From assembly GCA_002842285.1 (NCBI GenBank), contig PHCJ01000002.1:62001-126000 (forward strand): a DNA stretch of 64,000 nt, in the 5' to 3' direction. The notes below the pieces were generated by a model that did no database searches, had not been told where the DNA came from, and saw nothing but the letters and a program-made list of their open reading frames with translations. Numbering within the stretch: the first letter of the stretch is position 1; each line of letters begins with the position of its first letter. Position numbers and translations under genes: made by a program. Of the stretch, positions 47,827-56,141 are shown piece by piece. Source of the DNA: Betaproteobacteria bacterium HGW-Betaproteobacteria-22 (GTDB lineage Bacteria; Pseudomonadota; Gammaproteobacteria; Burkholderiales; Methylophilaceae).

Positions 47827-50800
47827 ATGTTTGAGAAGATTATTCGATTTGCAATTGAGCAACGATGGTTAACATTAACCATGGTGCTAGCTATTGCCTT
47901 ATTAGGCATGTTCAGCTATCAAAAACTCCCAATTGATGCTGTGCCAGATATTACTAATATTCAGGTTCAAATCAACACCTCAGCGCCAGGCTATGCACCA
48001 CTGGAGACTGAGCAACGGATCACATATCCGATTGAAACAGTCATGGCGGGCATCCCCAAGCTGGAGCAAACCAGATCCATTTCTCGCTATGGACTATCTC
48101 AGGTAACGGTTATTTTTGAGGAAGGGACGGATATTTTCTTTGCAAGGCAGTTGGTGAACGAGCGTATTCAGCAAGCTAAGGAAAAACTACCTGCAGGCAT
48201 TCTTCCTGAGATGGGCCCTACCTCAACTGGTCTTGGTGAAATCTTCATGTGGACGGTTGAAGCGAAAGAAGGCGCACTTAAGCCCGACAAAACACCCTAC
48301 ACCCCAATGGATTTAAGAGAGGTGCAAGATTGGATTGTTAAGCCTCAGTTGCGAAATGTCTCAGGTGTGAATGAAATTAACACGATTGGTGGCAATGTTA
48401 AGCAATATCAGGTCGCACCATCCGCAGAAAAACTGACGGCGAGAGGGTTGTCTATTGATGATTTAGTCACTGCGCTAGAAAACAATAATGCCAATATGGG
48501 GGCTGGCTTTATCGAAAAATCAGGTGAGCAGTATTTGATTCGTGTGCCCGGCCAAGTGAAAGATATGGTCGACATCAGTAATATTGTGGTCAGTGCTAAA
48601 AATGGCGTACCTATCCGCGTTTCAGATGTAGCAGAAGTCATGATTGGGAGTGAGGCACGTAGCGGAGCTGCAACTGAAAACAGCCAAGAAGTCGTGCTGG
48701 GCACAGTTTTTATGCTGATGGGTGAAAATAGCCGTACCGTATCTGCTGCGGTTGAAAAGAAACTGGCAGAAATTAATAAATCATTGCCTCCTGGAATTGT
48801 TGCCAAAACGGTTTACGACAGAACTATCCTTATTGATAAGGCAATAAACACTGTTAAGAAAAACCTGCTTGAAGGCGCACTTTTAGTGATTGCCATCCTG
48901 TTTATTTTTCTAGGCAATATTCGCGCGGCCATTATCACGATGTTAGTCATTCCGCTATCCATGCTATTTACTTTCACTGGCATGGCCGCTGCAAAAGTAA
49001 GTGCGAACCTAATGAGTTTAGGCGCATTGGATTTCGGCATTATTATTGATGGTGCAGTTGTCATTGTAGAAAACTGCATGCGCAGGCTTGCCCATGCACA
49101 ATCTGTGATAGGCCGACCACTGACACGTTCAGAACGCTTTTCAGAAGTATTTGAGGCGGCTAAAGAAGCAAGAAAGCCGCTAATCTACGGTCAACTTATT
49201 ATCATGGTCGTTTATCTCCCCATTTTTGCTTTAACTGGGGTAGAGGGAAAAATGTTTCACCCAATGGCTTTAACCGTAGTGATAGCCTTGATAGGTGCCA
49301 TGTTATTTTCTGTCACTTTTATTCCTGCTGCGGTTGCACTTTTTATCAATGGAAAAGTTGATGAAAAAGAGCAGTATTTAATTCGCTTAGCTAAGCGTGG
49401 ATACCAGCCAATTTATAACAAAGTAATGGACAACGGTGCATTGGTGTTAACGCTTGCAATTGCTTCGGTGGTGCTTAGCGGCTTATTGACTACGCGCATG
49501 GGTAGCGAGTTTGTACCAAGTTTAAATGAGGGTGATATTGCCCTCCATGCTTTACGTATACCTGGAACCAGTCTGTCTCAAGCGATTGAGATGCAAAAAG
49601 AGCTTGAGCATACGGTTAAATCATTTCCACAAGTTGATAGGATTTTTGCCAAAATCGGTACAGCGGAAATTGCTTCTGACCCTATGCCACCCAATGTAGC
49701 CGATAACTACATTATGCTGAAACCAAAATCAGAATGGCCAGACCCCAACTTAAGCAAAAATGAGTTAACGGCGCAAATTCAAAAAGCCGTGAGTACAGTG
49801 CCCGGCAATAACTATGAGTTTACGCAACCTATTCAGATGCGTTTTAATGAGCTGATTTCAGGCGTGCGCAGTGATGTGGCGGTGAAAATCTTTGGCGATG
49901 ACATGGAGATAATGAACAACAAAGCCAAAGAAATTTCTGAGGTATTATCAAAAATTCAAGGTGGTGAAGACATCAAAGTTGAGCAAACCACAGGGTTGCC
50001 AATTCTCACAGTCAATATCGATCGCCAAAAAATAGCAAGACTTGGCGTTAATGTGTCTCAAGTGCAAGACGCTATTTCCACCGCGATGAATGGTAAAGAA
50101 ACAGGGACAGTTTTTCAGGGGGATCGCAGATTTGATATTGTTGTAAGACTGCCAGACACGTTGAGAACGGATATGGATAGCTTTAAGCGCTTACCCATCA
50201 AAATAGCCAACGATAGCGGTATGCCTGTTTACTTGCAGCTCGGTGAAGTTGCTTCCATTGATATTGCTCCCGGCCCCAATCAGTTTAGTCGTGAAAATGG
50301 CAAGCGTAACGTAGTTGTTACTGCTAACGTAAGAGACCGAGATATTGGCTCGTACGTTGCAGAGGCACAGCAACGTATCCAAGAAGAAATAAAAATACCC
50401 GCTGGCTATTGGATTAATTGGGGTGGCACTTTTGAGCAACTGCAATCAGCCAGTCAACGCTTAAAGATAGTGGTGCCCATCTCTCTTCTGCTTGTTTTCA
50501 TATTGCTTTACATGATGTTCAACAATTTGAAAGATGGATTGATTGTTTTTACTGGGATTCCATTTGCCTTAACTGGCGGTATTCTCGCTTTATATTTACG
50601 TGACATACCGCTTTCAATATCGGCTGGGGTCGGATTTATTGCCCTATCTGGCGTTGCTGTTTTGAACGGCTTGGTTATGATTACTTTTATCAGAGGCTTA
50701 ATTGCCGAAGGCAAACCACTGGATGTAGCAATTCAAGAGGGAAGTATGAATCGGTTACGCCCGATTTTAATCACTGCACTCGTCGCCTCTCTTGGCTTTT

Positions 50801-50982
50801 TGCCCATGGCTATTGCAACTGGAACAGGAGCAGAGGTTCAACGACCGCTCGCTACAGTGGTTATTGGCGGTATCCTGTCATCTACAATTCTGACATTACT
50901 GGTACTACCGTTGTTATATCGAATAGTTAATCAGTCTAAATCCAAATCCAGCACAACTAAAATAATCGGAGAAGGTTCATGA
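47827..50982 (+). CDS. czcA: CzcA-type Zn/Co/Cd RND efflux pump
   Basis: This inner-membrane RND transporter exports Zn(II), Co(II) and Cd(II) by proton antiport. The 1051-residue protein has 12 helices. TM4 carries ALDFGIIIDGAVVIVEN (~res 398), the DFGxxxDGAVVxVEN signature of the HME1 (Zn/Co/Cd) branch, with both proton-relay aspartates. An AAAGGAG ribosome-binding site precedes the ATG. Its stop overlaps czcD by 4 bp. Confidence 0.94.
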   Translation: MFEKIIRFAIEQRWLTLTMVLAIALLGMFSYQKLPIDAVPDITNIQVQINTSAPGYAPLETEQRITYPIETVMAGIPKLEQTRSISRYGLSQVTVIFEEGTDIFFARQLVNERIQQAKEKLPAGILPEMGPTSTGLGEIFMWTVEAKEGALKPDKTPYTPMDLREVQDWIVKPQLRNVSGVNEINTIGGNVKQYQVAPSAEKLTARGLSIDDLVTALENNNANMGAGFIEKSGEQYLIRVPGQVKDMVDISNIVVSAKNGVPIRVSDVAEVMIGSEARSGAATENSQEVVLGTVFMLMGENSRTVSAAVEKKLAEINKSLPPGIVAKTVYDRTILIDKAINTVKKNLLEGALLVIAILFIFLGNIRAAIITMLVIPLSMLFTFTGMAAAKVSANLMSLGALDFGIIIDGAVVIVENCMRRLAHAQSVIGRPLTRSERFSEVFEAAKEARKPLIYGQLIIMVVYLPIFALTGVEGKMFHPMALTVVIALIGAMLFSVTFIPAAVALFINGKVDEKEQYLIRLAKRGYQPIYNKVMDNGALVLTLAIASVVLSGLLTTRMGSEFVPSLNEGDIALHALRIPGTSLSQAIEMQKELEHTVKSFPQVDRIFAKIGTAEIASDPMPPNVADNYIMLKPKSEWPDPNLSKNELTAQIQKAVSTVPGNNYEFTQPIQMRFNELISGVRSDVAVKIFGDDMEIMNNKAKEISEVLSKIQGGEDIKVEQTTGLPILTVNIDRQKIARLGVNVSQVQDAISTAMNGKETGTVFQGDRRFDIVVRLPDTLRTDMDSFKRLPIKIANDSGMPVYLQLGEVASIDIAPGPNQFSRENGKRNVVVTANVRDRDIGSYVAEAQQRIQEEIKIPAGYWINWGGTFEQLQSASQRLKIVVPISLLLVFILLYMMFNNLKDGLIVFTGIPFALTGGILALYLRDIPLSISAGVGFIALSGVAVLNGLVMITFIRGLIAEGKPLDVAIQEGSMNRLRPILITALVASLGFLPMAIATGTGAEVQRPLATVVIGGILSSTILTLLVLPLLYRIVNQSKSKSSTTKIIGEGS

Positions 50983-51917
50983 GTGCTGAACATAACCACG
51001 CATTACCGAGTACTCAAAATGAGAAAGTGTTATGGGCAGCCTTTGCATTAACCACAACATTTCTCATTGCCGAGGCTATGGCAGGGGTTTTATTGAACAG
51101 CCTTGCACTGTTATCAGATGCAGCGCATATGTTTACAGATTCGGCGGCGCTAGGCATTGCCCTGGCTGCCGTCAGAATTGCAAAAAACCCTGCAGATCAA
51201 TACAGGACGTACGGCTATCACCGCTTTGAAATATTAGCGGCTACCTTTAATGCGTTGCTGCTTTTTGGTGTTGCAATTTACATTCTGCATGAGGCATGGC
51301 AACGTTTTCAAAGCCCTGTTGCAGTGCAATCAGTCGGCATGATGGCGGTTGCAAGCTTGGGTCTCGTTATCAACTTGATCAGTATCAGATTGCTCAGTGC
51401 TGGTAAGGACAGCAGCTTGAATCTTAAAGGAGCCTATCTAGAGGTGTGGAGTGATTTGGTAGGGTCTATCGGCGTTATTGTCGGTGGCATAGTCATCTAT
51501 TTTACTGGTTGGGCTTGGGTGGACACCTTAGTTGCTGTTGGCATTGGCTTATGGGTCTTGCCGAGAACATGGATATTACTTAAAGAAAGTTTGAATCTAC
51601 TTTTGGAAGGCGTTCCACTTGGTATTGATATAGAGGAAGTGGAAAAAGAAATATTAAGTCAAAAAGGTGTTGTGAGCTTACATGACTTGCATTTATGGGC
51701 AATTACAAGCGGTAAAAATAGCCTCACAGCGCATATTCTGATGGATGGAACAGTCGAATCGACTACGCTTATAAACGCTATTCAATCTAGCCTTTCTGAT
51801 AAGTTTGCTATTACACACACCACATTGCAATGCGAAACTAAATTATGCGATCAGGCTGAAAAATGCGTATTCATTGATGGGTCAAATACACTTCAGCAGC
51901 ATTCCCACAATCACTAA
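50979..51917 (+). CDS. czcD: CDF-family cation efflux protein CzcD
   Basis: CzcD moves Zn(II), Co(II) or Cd(II) from cytoplasm to periplasm, feeding the Czc pump and helping regulation. The 312-residue protein has six helices and the transport-site residues in LLSDAAHMFTDSAALG (~res 43-58) and the WSDLVGSIGVIVGG helix (HxxxD replaced by S-D-x-x-G-S-I in this branch). YGYHRFEILAA (~res 75) is diagnostic. There is a short His-containing N-terminus and C-terminus (QQHSHNH). Its 4-bp overlap with czcA shows an operon. Confidence 0.92.
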   Translation: MSAEHNHALPSTQNEKVLWAAFALTTTFLIAEAMAGVLLNSLALLSDAAHMFTDSAALGIALAAVRIAKNPADQYRTYGYHRFEILAATFNALLLFGVAIYILHEAWQRFQSPVAVQSVGMMAVASLGLVINLISIRLLSAGKDSSLNLKGAYLEVWSDLVGSIGVIVGGIVIYFTGWAWVDTLVAVGIGLWVLPRTWILLKESLNLLLEGVPLGIDIEEVEKEILSQKGVVSLHDLHLWAITSGKNSLTAHILMDGTVESTTLINAIQSSLSDKFAITHTTLQCETKLCDQAEKCVFIDGSNTLQQHSHNH

Positions 51918-51948
51918 CCTAACTAATGATTAATTTAAAGGATATGAG

Positions 51949-52401
51949 ATGGACTGGAACGCAGAGTTTATTTTATCGGTTCGCATTATTTACGCCGCAA
52001 TATTAGGCGGACTAATCGGATGGGAGCGAGAAAATCATAATCGCGATGCAGGTGTTCGCACCTATATGGCTGTAGCGGTTGGCGCATGTGCGTTTAGCAT
52101 TATCTCTAATCATGTACCCGGAGAGACAACGCGCATAGCTTCACAAGTTGTCACAGGTATGGGCTTTATTGGTGCAGGTGTAATTTTACAGGTAAAAGGA
52201 AGAGTTCAAGGCTTAACTACTGCGGCAACATTATGGGCTACTGCTGCAGTTGGGATGGCAAGTGCATATGGCATGTATTTACTTTCTGGACTTACAGCCT
52301 TATTAATCCTTGGTACGCTAGGTTTACATCACATACCAGGCTGGGCTCGGCTTGTCAAAAAACATCATGTTCGTTCCGAGGAAAGGGAGTCCAATGAGTA
52401 A
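51949..52401 (+). CDS. MgtC-family membrane protein
   Basis: This 150-residue protein has four hydrophobic helices and the MgtC signature: ILGGLIGWERENHNRDAGVR (~res 20-39), VVTGMGFIGAGVIL and GLTTAATLWATAAVGMASA. MgtC proteins modulate growth at low magnesium and in host cells, partly by acting on ATP synthase. Their role beside czc genes is not known. The C-terminal ACT-like domain of longer MgtC proteins is absent. It overlaps the next gene by 8 bp. Confidence 0.85.
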   Translation: MDWNAEFILSVRIIYAAILGGLIGWERENHNRDAGVRTYMAVAVGACAFSIISNHVPGETTRIASQVVTGMGFIGAGVILQVKGRVQGLTTAATLWATAAVGMASAYGMYLLSGLTALLILGTLGLHHIPGWARLVKKHHVRSEERESNE

Positions 52402-52978
52402 TTTTATAGTGGATCATTTCAAAGATGTCGCCAAACTCATCACAGAGTCAGCAATTAGTTTACAGGTTCCTATTTCTGAGGCGATAGCACTTTTCACCCT
52501 TTCGTTAAAGCATGGAAATAAAATACTCGCCTGTGGTAATGGTGGTTCTGCTGCTGATGCTCAGCATTTCACATCAGAACTCATGGGAAGGTTTGAGAAA
52601 GAGCGCGGACCTTTACCTGCAGTGGCACTAAATACTGACACCTCACTATTGACTGCAGTAGCCAACGACTATCACTTTAAGCAGGTGTTTGCACGACAAG
52701 TTTATGGCCTCGGCCGTGCAGGTGATGTATTACTTGCTATTTCGACATCTGGCAATTCAAGCAATATTATTGCTGCCGTAGAAGCTGCCCATAAATTGGA
52801 AATTTCTGTTGTCATGCTTACTGGACGCGATGGTGGAATACTATCAAAAACCTTAAATCCGAATGATATTTTGATTAATGTTGCTCATTCACGTACTGCG
52901 TTTATTCAAGAAGTACATGCGATTGTCATTCATTGCTTGTGTGAGGGTGTTGACAATCATCTGATACAGCTCGATTAG
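52394..52978 (+). CDS. gmhA: sedoheptulose 7-phosphate isomerase (GmhA)
   Basis: GmhA makes D-glycero-D-manno-heptose 7-phosphate, the first step to LPS inner-core heptose. The start at 52394 has GGGAG just upstream and overlaps the mgtC-like stop. The 194-residue SIS-domain protein shows ACGNGGSAADAQHFTSELMG (~res 38-57), LNTDTSLLTAVAND, ISTSGNSSNII (~105) and EVHAIVIHCLCEGVD near the C-terminus, matching the family active site. Its presence in a metal operon, next to an LPS transferase, suggests coordinated envelope change. Confidence 0.9.
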   Translation: MSNFIVDHFKDVAKLITESAISLQVPISEAIALFTLSLKHGNKILACGNGGSAADAQHFTSELMGRFEKERGPLPAVALNTDTSLLTAVANDYHFKQVFARQVYGLGRAGDVLLAISTSGNSSNIIAAVEAAHKLEISVVMLTGRDGGILSKTLNPNDILINVAHSRTAFIQEVHAIVIHCLCEGVDNHLIQLD

Positions 52979-52998
52979 TCTGAGTATTGATTGTCACT

Positions 52999-54609
52999 AT
53001 GTTCTCCACTCCAAATATACGTCTAGTATTAATCGTCTCCGTATTCATCTTGGTTACTGGAAACTTCGCCCTATTTCATCGACTAACTGAAATATACCCA
53101 TTTGTTGAAAAATGGCCTTTCGTAATAGCACTCATGGGATTTTTTTCTTTTTCGACCATGCTATTTTTAATCTGGACTTGTTTTGGCAAATTCAGTAAAT
53201 GGGTTCTCACAACTTTTCTAGTCACTTCTGCATTTGCTGCCTATTATATGGATCAGTTTGGTGTAGTGATTGATCGAGACATGATCGCTAACATGATGGA
53301 AACCAATCCACAAGAATTTGCAGGGCTTGTTAGTATTAAGCTGGTTGTTCACGTACTATTAATCGGTATTATTCCATCAATGCTTGTTTTTAAATTTGCT
53401 CCAATGTCCACTAGTTTTGGCAGTGGGTTAAAAGTTAGACTACGTTTAACGGCACTTTTAATAGTGCTATGTATTCTCAGTATATCGCTCTTTACAGCAG
53501 ACTTTGCCAGTTTTGTTCGAGAGCATAAAATCACTCGTATGTATGCTAACCCCTTAGGGTTTACCTACTCGCTAATCTCCTATGGTAAAACGCAATTTAA
53601 ACGCCAACCTGTTTATGTTTTAAAGCATACGGCGGCGGATGCGAAGAAATTATTTCATATAGGTAATAAAAAATTAATCATTTTAGTTGTTGGAGAAACT
53701 GCAAGATCAGATCGATTCTCGCTTAATGGCTACAATAAGGAAACAACCCCAGAACTTAAGAAGCTGAATGTGGTAAGTTTTAAAAACGTCACATCCTGTG
53801 GTACTGCAACGAAGATTTCACTGCCATGTATGTTTTCTAATTTAGGGCGTTCCAATTACGATGAGAATCAAGCCTTTCAACAAGAAAATGCATTGGATGT
53901 ACTTTCTGAATATGGGGTAAAAGTGCTATGGAGAGAGAACAACTCAGACTCTAAAGGAGTTGCTACAAGGATTCCTTACCAGTATTTTAAAAGTCCGACC
54001 TTGAATCCTGTTTGCGATGAGGAATGTAGAGATATTGGAATGTTAAGTGGACTAGATCAATATATTAAATCGCACGAAGGCAAAGACATTTTAATTGTGT
54101 TGCATCAGATGGGTAACCATGGCCCAGAATATTACAGACGTTACCCTGAAAATTTCAGGCGGTTTCAACCAATGTGTATGACAGGTGAGTTAGGCGATTG
54201 CACGAAACAGGAAGTCGATAATGCCTATGACAATGCTATTTTATATACAGATTATTTTTTGGCAAATGTCATCAAATTCCTTAAGCGGTATGATGAAACA
54301 TATTCTACTGCCATGCTTTATGTTGCAGATCATGGGGAGTCGCTGGGGGAACGTGGCATTTACCTCCATGCAGCCCCTTATGTGATTGCGCCAAAAGTAC
54401 AAACGCACATTCCTGTCATTATCTGGACTGGAAAATATTTTGATTATCAAATTGAAGACATTCAACCCTGGCAAGATTTTCCATTTAGTCATGATGATTT
54501 ATTTTGCACGCTGCTTATCGCAAATGATATATATAGTAATAAAACGTGTGGTAGCAAAGAAACATGGTTTCTTAAGAATAAAAACTTGAAATTTAAAGAT
54601 ACGAAGTAA
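52999..54609 (+). CDS. eptA: EptA/MCR-type phosphoethanolamine transferase
   Basis: This inner-membrane enzyme transfers phosphoethanolamine from phosphatidylethanolamine to lipid A, reducing negative charge and often polymyxin sensitivity. The start is the ATG at 52999; a TTG 12 bp earlier is in frame. The ~536-residue protein has five N-terminal helices and a periplasmic sulfatase-fold domain: LVVGETARSDRFSLNGY (~res 230), nucleophile Thr in CGTATKISLPCMFS (~res 270), VLHQMGNHGPEYYRRYP and VADHGESLGERGIYLH (zinc ligands). The gene follows gmhA by 20 bp. Confidence 0.92.
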   Translation: MFSTPNIRLVLIVSVFILVTGNFALFHRLTEIYPFVEKWPFVIALMGFFSFSTMLFLIWTCFGKFSKWVLTTFLVTSAFAAYYMDQFGVVIDRDMIANMMETNPQEFAGLVSIKLVVHVLLIGIIPSMLVFKFAPMSTSFGSGLKVRLRLTALLIVLCILSISLFTADFASFVREHKITRMYANPLGFTYSLISYGKTQFKRQPVYVLKHTAADAKKLFHIGNKKLIILVVGETARSDRFSLNGYNKETTPELKKLNVVSFKNVTSCGTATKISLPCMFSNLGRSNYDENQAFQQENALDVLSEYGVKVLWRENNSDSKGVATRIPYQYFKSPTLNPVCDEECRDIGMLSGLDQYIKSHEGKDILIVLHQMGNHGPEYYRRYPENFRRFQPMCMTGELGDCTKQEVDNAYDNAILYTDYFLANVIKFLKRYDETYSTAMLYVADHGESLGERGIYLHAAPYVIAPKVQTHIPVIIWTGKYFDYQIEDIQPWQDFPFSHDDLFCTLLIANDIYSNKTCGSKETWFLKNKNLKFKDTK

Positions 54610-54612
54610 TTT

Positions 54613-55602
54613 ATGAAAAAATTCCACATCATTATTTTACTTTTAATGCTGACTGAGTATGTAAAAGCCAGTGAAGACAATACATTTTATGATCAGTTAA
54701 ATGTTGGTGGGTTTTCTAGCGCTGCGATTACATTACATCGCGATGCAAAAGCCGAGGCTGCAATAAATGAACTAAATCTTTTATTATCATGGAATAATCA
54801 TAGTAGGCTAAGTTTTTTTAGTGAATTGGAAATCGAGAGGCCTTTAGCGTGGAACGATAATGAGCGCTATAGTCGCAAGGAAAGTAAACTTGATTTAGAG
54901 CGGCTCTATTTTGATTACAACTTATCAGAGGTAGTAAATTTTAGATTTGGTCGTTTCCTTACCCCGAATAGCCGTTGGAATTTATTCCGAGCACCTCCAT
55001 TAATGTGGACAAATTCAAGACCGTTAGCAACTAGTCGATTATTTCCTATCGCCACTAATGGAATTACGCTACATGGTGCCTTGCCATTTAAAAATGTTGA
55101 ACTTGAATATAAGTTATTTACAGAGTTGTTAGAGGATCAACAGCAGGATAATAATGAATTACAATTTGAACATGTAAGAGGTGCTAGATTCAGTGTTAAA
55201 AGTGATTCAGATATTGGCATTTCTATACTGTCTTTTAGCGAACGAGATGCCTTTAATGGTCTTTCTGGCGCGAGTTATCGAATGTTAGGTTTAGATTTCG
55301 TTACCAATTTATATGAAACAGAAATAAGTGGAGAGGTTTTTCAGCGTTTTACTTCAAAAGGAAAAGAGGGAGGAAGCGGTGCTTATATCCAAACAGCTGT
55401 TCCTATTAAGGGTAATTGGTATTGGATTACAAGGCTAGAGTCGCTCAATCGTCCAAATGAAGGTTCATTTGGACGTTGGCTTATTGGTGCGACATGGCGA
55501 ATAAAACCAACTCAGTTGTTAAAATTTGAATTCTCTGGTGGAAGTGGAGATCAGCCAGAAGCTCCCCGGGGGTTTAGTGCTTCTTATGCTTTGTTTTTTT
55601 GA
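54613..55602 (+). CDS. predicted outer-membrane beta-barrel/porin-like protein
   Basis: The 329-residue product has a signal peptide (cleavage near YVKASEDN) and alternating hydrophobic/polar strands. It ends in aromatic residues (FSASYALFF), the usual signal for barrel assembly. Segments such as LDLERLYFDYNLSEVVNFRF and GRFLTPNSRWNLF resemble phosphate-selective (OprP-like) porins and carbohydrate porins. Substrate is unknown. It begins 3 bp after the eptA stop, so it is the last gene of the czc-eptA operon. Confidence 0.65.
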   Translation: MKKFHIIILLLMLTEYVKASEDNTFYDQLNVGGFSSAAITLHRDAKAEAAINELNLLLSWNNHSRLSFFSELEIERPLAWNDNERYSRKESKLDLERLYFDYNLSEVVNFRFGRFLTPNSRWNLFRAPPLMWTNSRPLATSRLFPIATNGITLHGALPFKNVELEYKLFTELLEDQQQDNNELQFEHVRGARFSVKSDSDIGISILSFSERDAFNGLSGASYRMLGLDFVTNLYETEISGEVFQRFTSKGKEGGSGAYIQTAVPIKGNWYWITRLESLNRPNEGSFGRWLIGATWRIKPTQLLKFEFSGGSGDQPEAPRGFSASYALFF

Positions 55603-55721
55603 TGGTAGCAGAAATTCGATAGCGCAGTTATTTCACATGATTTATTTACGCAGTAGCTAGCCATGCCTTACAGATTTAAGTTGAATTAGACAGGACAAAT
55701 GTTCATGATGAGTTGTTTTGG

Positions 55722-56054
55722 TTAAGTGCTTCGAGGGGCGAACATGATAATGCCCATCCCAAGTAAAGCCACACCAACTCCCAGAAAATCCCAGTTACTC
55801 GGTTTTATTCCATCTACCGCCCACAACCAGAATATTGCTACACAGATATAAACTCCACCGTATGCGGCATAGACTCTACCTGCCGCAGAAGGATGAAGGG
55901 TTAGTAACTAAGCAAATAGCGCTAATGAAATTGCTGCAGGAATTAATAAGAGTGGGCTTTTATTTTGAACAAGCCACAGATAAGGCAAATAGCAACCAAC
56001 AATTTCTGCAATAGCGGTAATTATAAACAACGCAATAGTCTTTATCTCAAACAT
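55722..56054 (-). pseudogene. ynfA: YnfA-family small membrane protein with an in-frame amber codon
   Basis: Translating the minus strand from the ATG at 56052-56054 gives [28 protein letters not shown] and [16 protein letters not shown] stop follows at 55908-55910 (codon 49), then [35 protein letters not shown] and a final stop at 55722-55724. Length (110 codons) and sequence match UPF0060/YnfA proteins, four-helix membrane proteins of the small multidrug transporter type. The stop replaces what should be TGG (Trp) in the family motif. It is therefore a recent single-base loss, unless amber is read through. Confidence 0.85.
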
Positions 56055-56141
56055 TCCAAGCCCCATGACCTTAACTTAGTAAAATTATAAACGACCTACT
56101 TGGTAATGAATAGGCTGAAAGTTCTATGTCTGCTTTGGGCC

